Shown here piece by piece: positions 26,732 through 35,765 of a DNA stretch of 64,000 nt. The position numbers and the translations under genes are program-made. The stretch's first letter is position 1. Every line of letters starts with the position of its first letter. Under the pieces are notes generated by a model. The model ran no database searches. It saw only the letters and a list, made by a program, of their open reading frames with translations, and was not told the DNA's origin. Source of the stretch: Aquipseudomonas alcaligenes (GTDB taxonomy: Bacteria; Pseudomonadota; Gammaproteobacteria; Pseudomonadales; Pseudomonadaceae); the NCBI RefSeq assembly GCF_900156545.1, contig NZ_FTNW01000003.1, positions 124,001 through 188,000 on the forward strand, in the 5' to 3' direction.

Positions 26732-28561
26732 TCAATAGCGGTATTCGCCCCCCTGAATCGCCGCATGCAGTCCGGCATCCACCGGTACATAGCGCTCCTC
26801 GCCCGGCAGCCAGGCATACAGAGGGTCGGCGCAGCGCGTCGGGTCGAAGCCCTGGTCCTTGAGCGGCGCCTTCTTGTGCTTGAAGGTGCCGGTGGTCTCC
26901 ATCTTCTCGCTCAGGCGCAGGAACAACGGCACCGCGTAGTGCGGCAGCTCGCGGCGCAGTTCGACGAGCAAACCCTGGAAGTCGAAATCGGCCGGATCGC
27001 GGTCAAGACGGATACAGGCCATGCCGGCACGGCCGTTGGTGCCGGCGATCTCGACGCCATAGACCACCGCCTCGCCGACCCCCTCAATGCCATCGAGCAC
27101 CGCTTCCACCTCGGTGGTGGAGACGTTCTCGCCCTTCCAGCGGAAGGTGTCGCCGAGTCGGTCGACGAACTGGGCGTGGCGCCAGCCCTGGTGCAGCATC
27201 AGGTCGCCGGTGTTGAACCAGGCGTCGCCCGGCTTGAACACGTCGCGCAGGATGCAGCTCTCGGTCTTGGCCGGGTCGGTGTAGCCGTGGAATGGCGTCT
27301 TCGCCGTGATCTCGCCGATCAGCAGACCGGGTTCACCGGGCTTTACCCGTTGCAGGCGGCCCTGGGCATCACGCAGCGGCGCCTCGCTTTCACGGTCGTA
27401 GCGGACGATGGCGTAGGGGTAGGGGGTGAAACCCACCGTGTTGTCCAGGTTGAGCAGGTTGGTGAAGCCGATATTGCCCTCGCTGGAGGCGTAGAACTCG
27501 ACCACCCGCTGGATGCCGAAGCGCTGCTTGAAGCTGCCCCAGATGGCTGGGCGCATGCCGTTGCCGACCATGATGCGCAGCGGGTTGTCGGCATCATCCG
27601 GGCGCGCCGGGCGGTCCAGCAGGTAGCGACACAGCTCGCCGACATAGCCGAAGGCGGTGGCGCCGTGGCGGCGCACTTCGTCGAGGAAGCGGCTGGCGCT
27701 GAACTTGCGCACCATGATCAGGGCTGCCCCGGCGGACAGCACCGAGCCCCAGCACACCACCATGGCGGTCGCGTGGTAGAAGGGCAGGCTGCAGTACAGG
27801 CGGTCGTCGCGGCCCAGGCGCACGGCACCGAAACCGAAGATGCCGTAGCCCTTTAGGAAGCGTCCGTGGTTGAACACCACGGCTTTGGGCAGGCCGGTGG
27901 TGCCGGAGGTGTAGATGTAGAAGCAGGGATCCTCGGCCTGCACCGGGCGCGCCAGCGGGGGCGGCGTATCCGGCTGCGCGGTCAGCTCGGCCGCCGGGTG
28001 CTGCCAGCCGGCCGGGGCCTGGCCGGGATCACGCCAGGTCGGGCGGTCGGCAAAGTAGTAGCGGCCGTCGGCCGGCAGCTGCAGCTGCCCCTGGACTTCC
28101 TCGAAGGCGCCCAGCAGTTCCTCGCCGACCAGGGCGACGCGTGGTTTCACCAGGTTGATGCTGTGCGCCAGCACCTGGCCGCGCTGGCTGCTGTTGAGCA
28201 GTGCGGCGACGGCACCGAGCTTGGCACAGGCGATGACGCAGGCCAGCAGCTCCAGACGATTCTCCAGCAGCAGCACGGCGCAGTCGCCCTGGGCCAGACC
28301 GCCGGCACGCAGGCGATGGGCCAGGCGATTGGCCCACTGGTCCAGCTCGGCGTAGCGGATGCGCTCGTCGCCCTGGATCAAGGCAACACCCTGCGGGTTA
28401 CTGCGGGCGGCGCGCTCCACACAGTCGGCCAGGCCGCCGACGGCGCTGCCGCGTGCGCGGCTGGCCAGGCGCAGGCCTCGGAGGATGCCGGGCAGGCCGG
28501 CGAGCAGGTAGGGCACGCGGGACAACAGGTGTGGCAAGGTGAGAACGGCGGCACGGTTCAT
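26732..28561 (-). CDS. Long-chain acyl-CoA synthetase (FadD6/FATP-like)
   Basis: This 609-residue AMP-forming enzyme activates fatty acids to acyl-CoA in the FATP/very-long-chain group. The ATP-binding motif is YIYTSGTTGLPKAVVFNH (about residues 215-235). VEFYASSEGNIGF, and TGDLMLHQG with DRLGDTFRWKGENVSTTEVE, are the A5, A7 and A8 core motifs. The N-terminus carries a hydrophobic, membrane-associating segment (LTLPHLLSRVPYLLAGLPG). ATG at 28561 is followed by this normal N-terminus. It is divergent from an AraC-type regulator gene, which may control it. Confidence 0.93.
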   Translation of the reverse strand: MNRAAVLTLPHLLSRVPYLLAGLPGILRGLRLASRARGSAVGGLADCVERAARSNPQGVALIQGDERIRYAELDQWANRLAHRLRAGGLAQGDCAVLLLENRLELLACVIACAKLGAVAALLNSSQRGQVLAHSINLVKPRVALVGEELLGAFEEVQGQLQLPADGRYYFADRPTWRDPGQAPAGWQHPAAELTAQPDTPPPLARPVQAEDPCFYIYTSGTTGLPKAVVFNHGRFLKGYGIFGFGAVRLGRDDRLYCSLPFYHATAMVVCWGSVLSAGAALIMVRKFSASRFLDEVRRHGATAFGYVGELCRYLLDRPARPDDADNPLRIMVGNGMRPAIWGSFKQRFGIQRVVEFYASSEGNIGFTNLLNLDNTVGFTPYPYAIVRYDRESEAPLRDAQGRLQRVKPGEPGLLIGEITAKTPFHGYTDPAKTESCILRDVFKPGDAWFNTGDLMLHQGWRHAQFVDRLGDTFRWKGENVSTTEVEAVLDGIEGVGEAVVYGVEIAGTNGRAGMACIRLDRDPADFDFQGLLVELRRELPHYAVPLFLRLSEKMETTGTFKHKKAPLKDQGFDPTRCADPLYAWLPGEERYVPVDAGLHAAIQGGEYRY

Positions 28562-28707
28562 GGCGGGGCCTGCGATGTTGTTGTTATTCGGCGCAATCTA
28601 CGCAAGGCCGCCACGAGCGGTTGATAGCCGAATGTCGCAGCGGACTGGCATTTCGTCTCAAGGGGGCTGCACAATCGGCCATCTCGTCGGTGAAAGGATT
28701 TACCGTC

Positions 28708-29715
28708 ATGCTGCACACCGTACCCAGCGCCACCGCCTCGCTGCTCCTCGACCTGTATCAGAGCCTGCGCCGCCTGCAGCTGGCTGAGCCGGCCGATCTT
28801 GTCGCGCTGGGTCTGGCACCGAACACGCCGCTGGATCTGGAGGCGCGCATCCCGGTGGCCTGGCTGTTGCGCCTGTGGCAGCTGGCGGCCGAGCGCGGCG
28901 CGCCGGCCGATCTCGGCCTGCAGTTGGGCCAGCAACGCGGCCTGCACAGTCGTGGTCCGGTAGCCAATCTGGCGGCGATGAGTGCCACCCTCGGCGAGGC
29001 GCTGGAACTGTTCCGCCGGCACAGTCCGGTGATGAGCGAGTGCGAGAACCTGCGAGTCGAGCAGGGTGCTGATCGCGTGCGTATCCACTTCCTGTTCACC
29101 GCACCACTGGCAGGCCATCCGCCTGCCTGCGAGTACAGCCTCAGCTCGGCGCTGTGCTGGGGCCGGCAGATGAGCGGCACGCGTCTGGTACCGCTGCAGG
29201 TGGGCTTTCGCCATAGGCCGCTGGCCGGCTCCGCTAGCTACCGGCAGATTCTCGGTTGCCCGGTGCGCTTCGGCGAGCCGCTGGACTATATCGAGATGGC
29301 TGCGGCGGACATGCGCTTGCCACTGCTCGGCGGCAACGATTACATCAAGGGCCTGCTGCTGCAGCGGGTCAGTGACATGCAGGCGCAACTGCCCAGCCGG
29401 CAAAGCCTGCGTCAGCAGGTGCAGCAGTTGATCGAACTGGGCTTGATCGACGGTGCGCTTTCGGTGGAGGAAGTCGCGCGGCGTCTGCATACCAGCCGGC
29501 AGACCCTGCACCGCCACCTGCGCGAGGAGGGCTGCAGCTTTTCCGAACTGCTCGCCGAGGTGCGCCGCGAGCACGCGCTGCGGCGTCTGCGCCAGGTCGA
29601 CTGCCGCATCGAGCAACTCAGCCGCGAGCTGGGCTTCGCCGAACCGAGTGCCTTCTACAAGGCGTTCAAGGGCTGGTTCGGCGTGTCGCCCAAGGCCTAT
29701 CAGGAAAGCCGGTAG
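28708..29715 (+). CDS. AraC family transcriptional regulator
   Basis: This 335-residue regulator has an N-terminal effector domain of the arabinose-binding-like group (about 20-200) and a C-terminal double helix-turn-helix (about 230-330). SVEEVARRLHTSRQTLHRHL and QLSRELGFAEPSAFYKAFK are the two HTH units, and GVSPKAYQ the usual end. The start at 28708 follows an AAAGGA site; upstream in-frame starts would run into the divergent promoter. It faces away from the acyl-CoA synthetase gene and may respond to a fatty acid or related compound. Its TAG stop is provided by a REP repeat. Confidence 0.93.
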   Translation: MLHTVPSATASLLLDLYQSLRRLQLAEPADLVALGLAPNTPLDLEARIPVAWLLRLWQLAAERGAPADLGLQLGQQRGLHSRGPVANLAAMSATLGEALELFRRHSPVMSECENLRVEQGADRVRIHFLFTAPLAGHPPACEYSLSSALCWGRQMSGTRLVPLQVGFRHRPLAGSASYRQILGCPVRFGEPLDYIEMAAADMRLPLLGGNDYIKGLLLQRVSDMQAQLPSRQSLRQQVQQLIELGLIDGALSVEEVARRLHTSRQTLHRHLREEGCSFSELLAEVRREHALRRLRQVDCRIEQLSRELGFAEPSAFYKAFKGWFGVSPKAYQESR

Positions 29716-29781
29716 GGCGGGTGAAACCCGCGCCTGCGGATTGCCTGACACGCCACATCGACGCGGGTTTCACCCGCCCTA
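29713..29781. repeat. REP pair, family B, between AraC and YpfJ-like genes
   Basis: TAGGGCGGGTGAAACCCGCG (29713-29732) and its exact inverse CGCGGGTTTCACCCGCCCTA (29762-29781) form a perfect 20-bp inverted repeat with a 29-bp spacer. Each unit also has a GCGGGT-GAA-ACCCGC hairpin. The TAG at the outer end of each is the stop codon of the flanking gene: AraC on the plus strand and the zinc peptidase on the minus strand. The same unit appears as a pair at 57512-57560. Confidence 0.88.
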
Positions 29782-30645
29782 CAGTTTCGCTGCCTTGAAG
29801 GTATCGCAGCGGCCCGGCTCGCCGTTGTCGAAGCCAGTGCGGAACCAGCGCACGCGCTGCGCCGAAGTGCCGTGGGTGAAGGAGTCCGGCATCACGGTGC
29901 CACGCGACTGTTGCTGCAGGCGGTCGTCGCCGATGGCGTTGGCGGCATTCAGTGCTTCTTCCAGGTCGCCCGGCTCCAGCCAGTCGAGGCGCTGCTGGGC
30001 GTGGTGTGCCCACACGCCGGCCAGGCAGTCGGCCTGCAGCTCCTGGCGCACCAGCAGGCCCTTGTCGCCCGCCACCCGCTCGCCGCGCTGACGTGCCGCG
30101 TTGACCTTGGCCGAGACGCCGAGCAGGGTCTGCACGTGGTGGCCGACCTCGTGGGCGATCACATAGGCCTGGGCGAAGTCGCCGGCGGCGGCGAAGCGGG
30201 TTTCCATCTCGCGGAAGAACGACAGGTCGAGATACACCTGCTGGTCGCCGGGGCAGTAAAACGGACCGACGGCGGCGTCGGCGAAGCCGCAGGCCGAACG
30301 CACGCCGCCGCTGAAGAGGATGAGTTTAGGGTCCTGGTACTGCTTGCCGGAGGCCTGGAAGATGGCGCGCCAGGTGTCCTCGGTATCGCCGAGCACGGCC
30401 CTGACGAATTCGCGCTGCGGATCATCGGCGGCCGGCGCACGCTGTTCCTGCACCGGCGCGCCCTGCTGCAGGCCCTGGTTGACCACGCTGCCGAGGATGG
30501 TCAGCGGGTCCTGGCCCATCAGCAGGCCGATCACCACGATCACGGCGATGCCGCCCAGGCTCAGGCCCTTGCCGCCGCCAAAGCGTCTGCCGCCACCGCG
30601 CGCATCCACCACGTTGTCGCTGCGTCTGCCGCGTTCCCAGCGCAT
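29779..30645 (-). CDS. Neutral zinc metallopeptidase (YpfJ/KPN_02809-like)
   Basis: This 288-residue protein has a basic, Arg/Gly-rich N-terminus, one membrane helix (about residues 27-45) and then an extracytoplasmic zinc peptidase domain. HEVGHH at residues 165-170 gives the HExxH zinc motif, and LQADCLAGVWAHHAQ carries the third ligand region. YCPGDQQVYLDLSFF precedes it, as in the family. Function is not known. ATG at 30645 has an AAAGGAG site, so the more upstream in-frame ATG (30693) is rejected. Its TAG stop is supplied by the REP pair at 29713-29781. Confidence 0.93.
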   Translation of the reverse strand: MRWERGRRSDNVVDARGGGRRFGGGKGLSLGGIAVIVVIGLLMGQDPLTILGSVVNQGLQQGAPVQEQRAPAADDPQREFVRAVLGDTEDTWRAIFQASGKQYQDPKLILFSGGVRSACGFADAAVGPFYCPGDQQVYLDLSFFREMETRFAAAGDFAQAYVIAHEVGHHVQTLLGVSAKVNAARQRGERVAGDKGLLVRQELQADCLAGVWAHHAQQRLDWLEPGDLEEALNAANAIGDDRLQQQSRGTVMPDSFTHGTSAQRVRWFRTGFDNGEPGRCDTFKAAKL

Positions 30646-30714
30646 GACCGCGCTCCTTTTCTCCGTCCGGGGCTGACAGTGTCGTCCCCGCACGGGCGGC
30701 GCGCCAGCGGGGAG

Positions 30715-31146
30715 TTACTCGGCCGGATAGTCGGCCAGCACGCTTTCCTGGCCGTTCTTGTCCAGGCCGATCACCTGGTAGGCATCCACACGGCCGGTTT
30801 CCATGCCCGGCGAGCCATGCGGCATGCCCGGCACAGCGGCGCCGAGCAGGTCGGAGCGGCCCTGCAGGGCAAGCACATCACGGGCCGGCACATGACCTTC
30901 GACGAACTTGCCGTCGATCACCCCGGTGTGGCACGAGGCCAGACGCGGCGGCACGCCCAAGCGTTGTTTGACGGCAATCATATCGGTCTCGACCAGGTCG
31001 TTGACCCGGATGCCATTGGCTTCCAGGTGGCTGATCCAGTCTTTGCAACAGCCACAGTTGGCGTCGCGATGCACGTCCATGGTGATGGGCTCGGCAGCTT
31101 GCACGGTGGCGGCAAAAAGCAGGGCGGCGAGAGGCAGCAGGCGCAT
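30715..31146 (-). CDS. Periplasmic DUF411 (copper-type) metal-binding protein
   Basis: This 143-residue protein begins with a signal peptide cleaved near Ala18 and continues with DUF411. The short Cys motif NCGCC (Cys31, Cys33 and Cys34) and the KDW that follows it are the family's hallmarks and are thought to bind copper or another metal. HTGVIDGKFVEGHVP and GLDKNGQESV are conserved later parts. DUF411 genes often lie beside copper-resistance genes, but none is close here. An in-frame start at 31257 would add a non-signal region, so ATG at 31146, behind GAGGAC, is chosen. Confidence 0.9.
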   Translation of the reverse strand: MRLLPLAALLFAATVQAAEPITMDVHRDANCGCCKDWISHLEANGIRVNDLVETDMIAVKQRLGVPPRLASCHTGVIDGKFVEGHVPARDVLALQGRSDLLGAAVPGMPHGSPGMETGRVDAYQVIGLDKNGQESVLADYPAE

Positions 31147-31274
31147 GGGGGTGTCCTCGAACGTCAAAAGCAAAAAGGGTAAACCTGCGGTTGCTGGTGT
31201 CCCAGCTTGCAACTGTTTCCGATTGAGTCGCCAGCGCCTATGCTCGCTGCCTGCCACCGCGATGGAGAGTGTCG

Positions 31275-31661
31275 ATGCTGCCTATCCGCCTGTTCCTGAT
31301 CGTCCAGAGCCTGATCCTCGCCGGCTTCGGCCTGGCCTACTTCGTCCGTCCGCACGAGCTGGCGAACCTCAGTGGCATGCTGCTGATGGCGCCGGCGGCG
31401 ATCACCGATGTCCGGGCGTACTACGGCGGTCTGCAGCTTGGCCTGGCGGCTTGGCTGGGATTGGCGCTGCTGCGCAGTGACTTGTTGCGCCCGGTGCTGA
31501 TGCTGCTGGTGCTGCTCTACAGCGCATTGTTCCTCGCCCGCCTGGGAGGGATGTGGCTGGACGGCGGCGCGCAGCAGACTTTCAATCTCTACGCCATGCT
31601 GTTCGAGGGCGCTTCGGCAGGGCTGGCGTTCTGGTGCCTGCGCGCCCTGCCGTCGCGGTAG
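31275..31661 (+). CDS. Small DUF4345-like membrane protein
   Basis: This 128-residue protein has four hydrophobic helices and no soluble domain. The first helix (FLIVQSLILAGFGLAYFV), the conserved middle DVRAYYGGLQLGLAAWLGLAL and the last helix resemble DUF4345 proteins of unknown function. The ATG at 31275 follows GGAGAG (31264-31269), so it is preferred to an in-frame GTG at 31269 that overlaps this site. It is divergent from the DUF411 gene and converges with trmA, with 16 bp between the stops. Confidence 0.7.
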   Translation: MLPIRLFLIVQSLILAGFGLAYFVRPHELANLSGMLLMAPAAITDVRAYYGGLQLGLAAWLGLALLRSDLLRPVLMLLVLLYSALFLARLGGMWLDGGAQQTFNLYAMLFEGASAGLAFWCLRALPSR

Positions 31662-31677
31662 AGGGGCCTGGGCGCGA

Positions 31678-32763
31678 CTATCGCCGTACCAGCAGCACGC
31701 CTGCTTCCATGTGGTGGGTCCAGGGAAACTGGTCGAACAGCGCGCAGCGCTCGATACGGTGGGTATCGTTGAGCTGGGCGATGTTGGCGGCCAGGGTCTC
31801 CGGGTTGCAGGAGATGTACAGGATATTGTCGAAGCGCCGGGTCAGCTCGCAGGTGTCCGGGTCCATGCCGGCGCGTGGCGGGTCGACGAACACCGCGCCG
31901 AAGTCGTATGACTTCAGATCGATGCCGGCCAGGCGGCGGAACGGGCGTACCTCGTTGAGCGCCTGGGTCAGCTCCTCGGCGCTCAGGCGCACTAGCTCGA
32001 TCGTGTCTATGCCGTTGTCGGCCAGGTTGGCCAGGGCGGCATTGACCGAGGTCTTGCTGATCTCGGTAGCCAGCACCTTGCGTACCCGGGTGGACAGCGG
32101 CAGGGTGAAGTTGCCGTTGCCGCAGTACAGCTCCAGCAGGTCGTCGTCGCGCTGGCCGAGGGCGTCATAGGCCCACTGCAGCATCTTCTGGCAGACCGTG
32201 CCGTTGGGCTGGGTGAAAGCGCCTTCCGGCTGGCGGTAGCGGAAGGTGCGCCCGGCCACGGTCATTTCTTCTTCGACGTAATCGCGGCCAATCACCAGGC
32301 GCTGGCCGCGCGAACGGCCGACCAGGCTGACACCCAGCCGCTGTGCCAGCTGCTCGGCCTCGGCCTGCCACTCGGCGTCGAGCGGACGGTGGTAGCACAG
32401 GGTGATCAGCGCATCGCCGGCCAGGGTGGTGAGGAACTCGACCTGGAACAGCTTGAACGACAGCACCCGGCTGGCCTGCCAGGCGGCCTTGAGCTGCGGC
32501 ATCAGCACGTTGATGCGCTGGCTGGCGATGGGGAACTCGTCGATCAGGATCGGCGTGTGCTTGTCGCCGGTCTCGAACATCGCGTAGTGGCGCTGCTCCT
32601 GCTCGCGCCACAGGCGGAACTCGGCGCGCAGGCGATAGTGCTCGGCCGGCGAGTCGAATACCGCCGGCTCGGGCGCAGCGAAGGGCGCCAGCAGCTCGCG
32701 CAGGCGGGCGACCTTGGCGTCCAGCTGGGCGGCATAGGCCACCGCGTCGCGTACCTGGGTCAT
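31678..32763 (-). CDS. trmA: tRNA (uracil-5-)-methyltransferase TrmA
   Basis: This 361-residue enzyme makes 5-methyluridine at position 54 of tRNA using SAM. The nucleophile Cys319 lies in SCNPETLA and the base Glu353 in HMEAGVLL, which correspond to Cys324 and Glu358 of E. coli. [15 protein letters not shown] is the SAM-binding motif and [11 protein letters not shown] the conserved middle motif. There is no [4Fe-4S] TRAM domain, which separates TrmA from RlmD. The start ATG overlaps the stop of the purine permease gene as ATGA, so the two genes form an operon, as in P. aeruginosa. Confidence 0.95.
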   Translation of the reverse strand: MTQVRDAVAYAAQLDAKVARLRELLAPFAAPEPAVFDSPAEHYRLRAEFRLWREQEQRHYAMFETGDKHTPILIDEFPIASQRINVLMPQLKAAWQASRVLSFKLFQVEFLTTLAGDALITLCYHRPLDAEWQAEAEQLAQRLGVSLVGRSRGQRLVIGRDYVEEEMTVAGRTFRYRQPEGAFTQPNGTVCQKMLQWAYDALGQRDDDLLELYCGNGNFTLPLSTRVRKVLATEISKTSVNAALANLADNGIDTIELVRLSAEELTQALNEVRPFRRLAGIDLKSYDFGAVFVDPPRAGMDPDTCELTRRFDNILYISCNPETLAANIAQLNDTHRIERCALFDQFPWTHHMEAGVLLVRR

Positions 32764-34058
32764 GCGTTGACGCCGAAGGCGAACTTGGCGATGAAGATTG
32801 CAGCCAGAATCACCAGCGCCGGGTTCAGCTCCTTGAAGCGACCGGCCAGGGCCTTGATCAGTACCCAGGCGATGAAGCCGAAGGCGATGCCATTGGCGAT
32901 CGAGAAGGTCAGCGGCATGGCCAGGGCGGTGATCACCACCGGCGCGGCGACGGTGATGTCGTCCCATTCGATTTCGGCCAGGCCGGAGGTCATCAGCACG
33001 GCAACGAACAGCAGCGCCGGCGCGGTGGCAAACGCCGGCACGGTGCCGGCCAGCGGCGCGAAGAACAGCGCCAGCAGGAACAGCCCGGCGACCACGATGG
33101 CAGTCAGGCCGGTGCGGCCGCCAGCGGCCACGCCCGAGGCGGATTCGATGTAGCTGGTGGTGGTGCTGGTGCCCAGCAGCGAACCGCCCATGGCGGCGGT
33201 GCTGTCAGCGATCAGGGCGCGGCCCATTTTCGGCAGGTGGCCATCCTTGCTCATCAGGCCGGCGCGCTTGGCCACGCCGATCAGGGTGCCGGTGTTGTCG
33301 AACAGGTCGACGAACAGGAAAGCGAAGATCACGCTGATCATGCCCACGTCCAGCGCGCCCATGATGTCCAGCTCGAGGAAGGTCGGCGCCAGCGACGGTG
33401 GCATGGAGACGATACCGCCGAACGGGGACACGCCCAGGCCGATGGCGATGGCGGTGACCACCAGGATGCCGATCATCACCGCGCCGGTGACGCGCCGGGC
33501 TTCCAGAGCGACGATCAGGAAGAAGCCGAGGATCGCCAGCAGCGGGCCCGGGCTGTGCAGATCACCGAGGCCGACCAGAGTGGCCGGGTTGTCCACCACC
33601 AGGCCGGCTTCCTTGAGCGCGATCAGCGCCAGGAACAGGCCGATGCCGGCGGCAATGGCCGAGCGCAGCGGCAGCGGGATGCTGTTCACGATCCACTCGC
33701 GGATGCGGAAGATCGACAGCAGGAAGAACAGGGTGGCGGAGATGAACACCGCGCCCAGCGCCACCTGCCAGCTATGGCCCATGTGCAGCACCACGGTGTA
33801 GGTAAAGAAGGCGTTGAGGCCCATGCCGGGCGCCAGGGCGATCGGGTAGTTGGCGATCAGCCCCATCAGCGCCGAGCCAATGGCCGCGGCCAGGCAGGTG
33901 GCGACGAAGATCGCCCCCTTGTCCATGCCGGTCTCGCCGAGGATCGCCGGGTTGACGAAGAGGATGTAGGCCATGGTCAGGAAGGTGGTGACACCGGCCA
34001 GGACTTCGGTGCGCACGTTGGTGTTGTGCGCCTTGAGTTGGAACAGCTTTTCCAGCAT
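32760..34058 (-). CDS. NCS2 family purine permease (AzgA/PbuG-like)
   Basis: This 432-residue membrane protein with about 13-14 helices belongs to the AzgA/GhxP branch of the NCS2 family, which brings in adenine, guanine or hypoxanthine by proton symport. [50 protein letters not shown] and [18 protein letters not shown] are typical motifs. The start [18 protein letters not shown] has a GGGAG site; the in-frame start at 34193 adds an unrelated segment. It is the first gene of a permease-trmA operon and is divergent from yajL, so the 199-bp spacer holds both promoters. Confidence 0.92.
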   Translation of the reverse strand: MLEKLFQLKAHNTNVRTEVLAGVTTFLTMAYILFVNPAILGETGMDKGAIFVATCLAAAIGSALMGLIANYPIALAPGMGLNAFFTYTVVLHMGHSWQVALGAVFISATLFFLLSIFRIREWIVNSIPLPLRSAIAAGIGLFLALIALKEAGLVVDNPATLVGLGDLHSPGPLLAILGFFLIVALEARRVTGAVMIGILVVTAIAIGLGVSPFGGIVSMPPSLAPTFLELDIMGALDVGMISVIFAFLFVDLFDNTGTLIGVAKRAGLMSKDGHLPKMGRALIADSTAAMGGSLLGTSTTTSYIESASGVAAGGRTGLTAIVVAGLFLLALFFAPLAGTVPAFATAPALLFVAVLMTSGLAEIEWDDITVAAPVVITALAMPLTFSIANGIAFGFIAWVLIKALAGRFKELNPALVILAAIFIAKFAFGVNA

Positions 34059-34257
34059 GGTGGGGCTCCCGTTGGGCTGGTGCGGCATGGGTGTTGGACT
34101 GCGCGAAAGCAAAGCACAAAGGCTGCCAGCTCGATGGAAGACGAGGGCGAATTCGTGGCAGATCCGGAAAAGCCGCGCACTATACCAGCTCACCCCCGAA
34201 CGGTGAATTTATGACCGGACGGACAGCATCAGTTTCCGTCAGGCAAGGAGAATGAGC

Positions 34258-34815
34258 ATGACAACCCGCGCTCTGATCGCCGTCGCCGACGGTGTCGAAG
34301 ACATCGAAACCGTGACCCTGATCGACGTGTTGCGCCGCGCCGAGGTGGAGGTGGTGGTGGCCAGCATCGAGAGTCGGCGCATGTTCACCTGTGCCCGCGG
34401 TACCCGTGTCACCGCCGACACCATGCTGGTCGACGTGCTGGCCCAGGACTTCGACCTGATCGTGCTACCGGGCGGCATGCCCGGCGCCCAGGCGCTGGCG
34501 GACCACGCGCCGCTGGCCGCCAAGGTGCGTGAGCAGGCCGCGGCCGGCCGGCTGTTCGCCGCCATCTGCGCGGCGCCGGCCCTGGCATTGCAAGGCTATG
34601 GCGTGCTCAAGCAGCGGCGCATGACCTGCTACCCGGCGTTCAGCGAGCGCCTGTCCGGCTGCACCTTCGTCGATCAGCCGGTGGTGGTCGATGGCAACTG
34701 CATCACCAGCCAGGGCCCGGCCACCGCGTTGTTGTTCGCCCTGACTCTGGTCGAACAGCTGGTGGGCAAGGCCGCGCGCAAGTCCGTGGCCGAGGCCATG
34801 CTGGTGCCGGCATGA
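34258..34815 (+). CDS. yajL: DJ-1/PfpI family protein (YajL-type)
   Basis: This 185-residue protein has the DJ-1/YajL fold. The nucleophile Cys104 lies in AAICAAP and the conserved acid Glu14 in GVEDIE, which together form the reactive Cys site of this family. YajL proteins protect proteins and metabolites against oxidative or glyoxal damage. Two ATGs, 34252 and 34258, are in frame; AAGGAG at 34245-34250 is one base from the first and seven from the second, so 34258 is chosen. It overlaps the lipoprotein gene downstream by 4 bp. Confidence 0.93.
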   Translation: MTTRALIAVADGVEDIETVTLIDVLRRAEVEVVVASIESRRMFTCARGTRVTADTMLVDVLAQDFDLIVLPGGMPGAQALADHAPLAAKVREQAAAGRLFAAICAAPALALQGYGVLKQRRMTCYPAFSERLSGCTFVDQPVVVDGNCITSQGPATALLFALTLVEQLVGKAARKSVAEAMLVPA

Positions 34816-35261
34816 GGGCGCTGCTGGCGGCGCTCGCCCTGACCCTGCTGGCCGGCTGTGCCCGCGAGGCGCACTTGCCCAGTGCCGTGCATCAGCTGGG
34901 TATCCATCCCGCGCGCTCGGCCAGCGCCGAGGGGCTGCAGGTCATGCGCGACCGTCACAGCGGCGTACGTCTGTGGGTGGCGCCGCAGGCGGCGCTGACC
35001 GAGGCGGACGTGCAGCAGGCGGAAATGGCCTTTACCCCCGCGGGCGAGCCGGCGGTGGTGCTGACCCTGAACGATGTCGGGCGCGCCACCCTGGCCGAAC
35101 TGACCCGTCGCCATCTGGGGCAGCCGCTGGCCTTTGTGGTCGATGGCGAGCTGCGCCTGGCGCCCATCGTCGAGGAGCCCGTGCTCGACGGCCGCGTCGC
35201 CCTGACCGGTTTCGACTCGCTGCAGGAAGCGCAAGCGCTGGTGCGCGACTGGAGCCACTGA
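34812..35261 (+). CDS. Lipoprotein with SecD P1-head-like domain
   Basis: This 149-residue protein starts with a lipoprotein signal sequence, LLAALALTLLAGC, with Cys16 as the lipid-bearing residue. The mature part contains VVLTLNDVGRATLAELT and LAFVVDGELRLAPIV, which closely follow the P1 head subdomain of the SecD protein translocase subunit. It has no membrane helices of SecD, so it is a free periplasmic version of that subdomain. Its ATG overlaps the yajL stop. Function is unknown; a role as a substrate-binding or assembly factor is only a guess. Confidence 0.78.
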   Translation: MRALLAALALTLLAGCAREAHLPSAVHQLGIHPARSASAEGLQVMRDRHSGVRLWVAPQAALTEADVQQAEMAFTPAGEPAVVLTLNDVGRATLAELTRRHLGQPLAFVVDGELRLAPIVEEPVLDGRVALTGFDSLQEAQALVRDWSH

Positions 35262-35293
35262 GCCCTGTTTCCCGGAGTGCGTCCGGGCTGGAC

Positions 35294-35704
35294 TCAGTGA
35301 CAGCAGTCGCGATCGTCCAGCGCCTCCAGTAGCCGGCAATGCTCGGCATGGCCGCTGTGGCAGCCGGCCAGTTTGCTCAGCTCGGCACGCATGTTCTGCA
35401 GGTCGCGGATGCGCGTTTCGATGGCGTCCAGGTGCTCGCGCACCATCTGGTCGGCACTTTCGCAGGGCCTCTCGGGGTGGGCGGCGAGATCGAGCAGGCT
35501 GCGGATTTCCTCCAGACTGAAGCCCAGTTCGCGACCGCGCCGAATAAAACGCAGTCGGCGTATGTCCTGTTCCTGATAGTGGCGATAGCCGGCGGGACTG
35601 CGCTGTGGCGCCGGCAGCAGGCCGCTGCGCTCGTAGAAACGGATGGTTTCCAGGTTCACGCCGCTGTCGCGCGCCAGCACGCCGATGGTGAGTGGCTTGC
35701 TCAT
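35294..35704 (-). CDS. MerR family metal-responsive regulator (ZntR/CadR-like)
   Basis: This 136-residue regulator has an N-terminal winged HTH (TIGVLARDSGVNLETIRFYERSGLL), a long dimer helix and a metal-binding C-terminus. Cys81, Cys115, His119 and Cys123 match the pattern of ZntR/CadR-type sensors, and the protein ends CCH. It is divergent from a small cation transporter gene, and the spacer holds a MerR-type promoter with a 19-bp gap. It should activate the transporter gene when zinc, cadmium or a similar ion is high. The exact ion cannot be deduced from sequence. Confidence 0.92.
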   Translation of the reverse strand: MSKPLTIGVLARDSGVNLETIRFYERSGLLPAPQRSPAGYRHYQEQDIRRLRFIRRGRELGFSLEEIRSLLDLAAHPERPCESADQMVREHLDAIETRIRDLQNMRAELSKLAGCHSGHAEHCRLLEALDDRDCCH

Positions 35705-35705
35705 G

Positions 35706-35736
35706 TTGACTCCGTAGTAACTACAGGGTTTAGCCT
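35706..35736 (+). promoter_or_regulatory. MerR-type operator-promoter with 19-bp spacer
   Basis: TTGACT (35706-35711) and TAGCCT (35731-35736) are spaced by 19 bp, longer than the normal 17, which is a hallmark of MerR-controlled promoters. Inside the spacer is the dyad GTAGT-ACTAC with a partly symmetrical CC/GG outside it. The promoter points to the cation transporter gene (start 35766), whose AAGGAG site is at 35753. It overlaps the 5' end of the MerR gene, so self-repression is also likely. Confidence 0.8.
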
Positions 35737-35765
35737 AGTCTGCATTCCAAACAAGGAGATGCCAA

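Noticed and set aside
26732..28561. Acyl-CoA synthetase as a non-ribosomal peptide or siderophore gene
   Set aside because: It has a stand-alone FATP-type sequence, without carrier or condensation domains.
34059..34251. Possible purine riboswitch upstream of the NCS2 permease gene
   Set aside because: No conserved purine-riboswitch core (paired arms with the known loop sequences) can be found in the 199-bp spacer.
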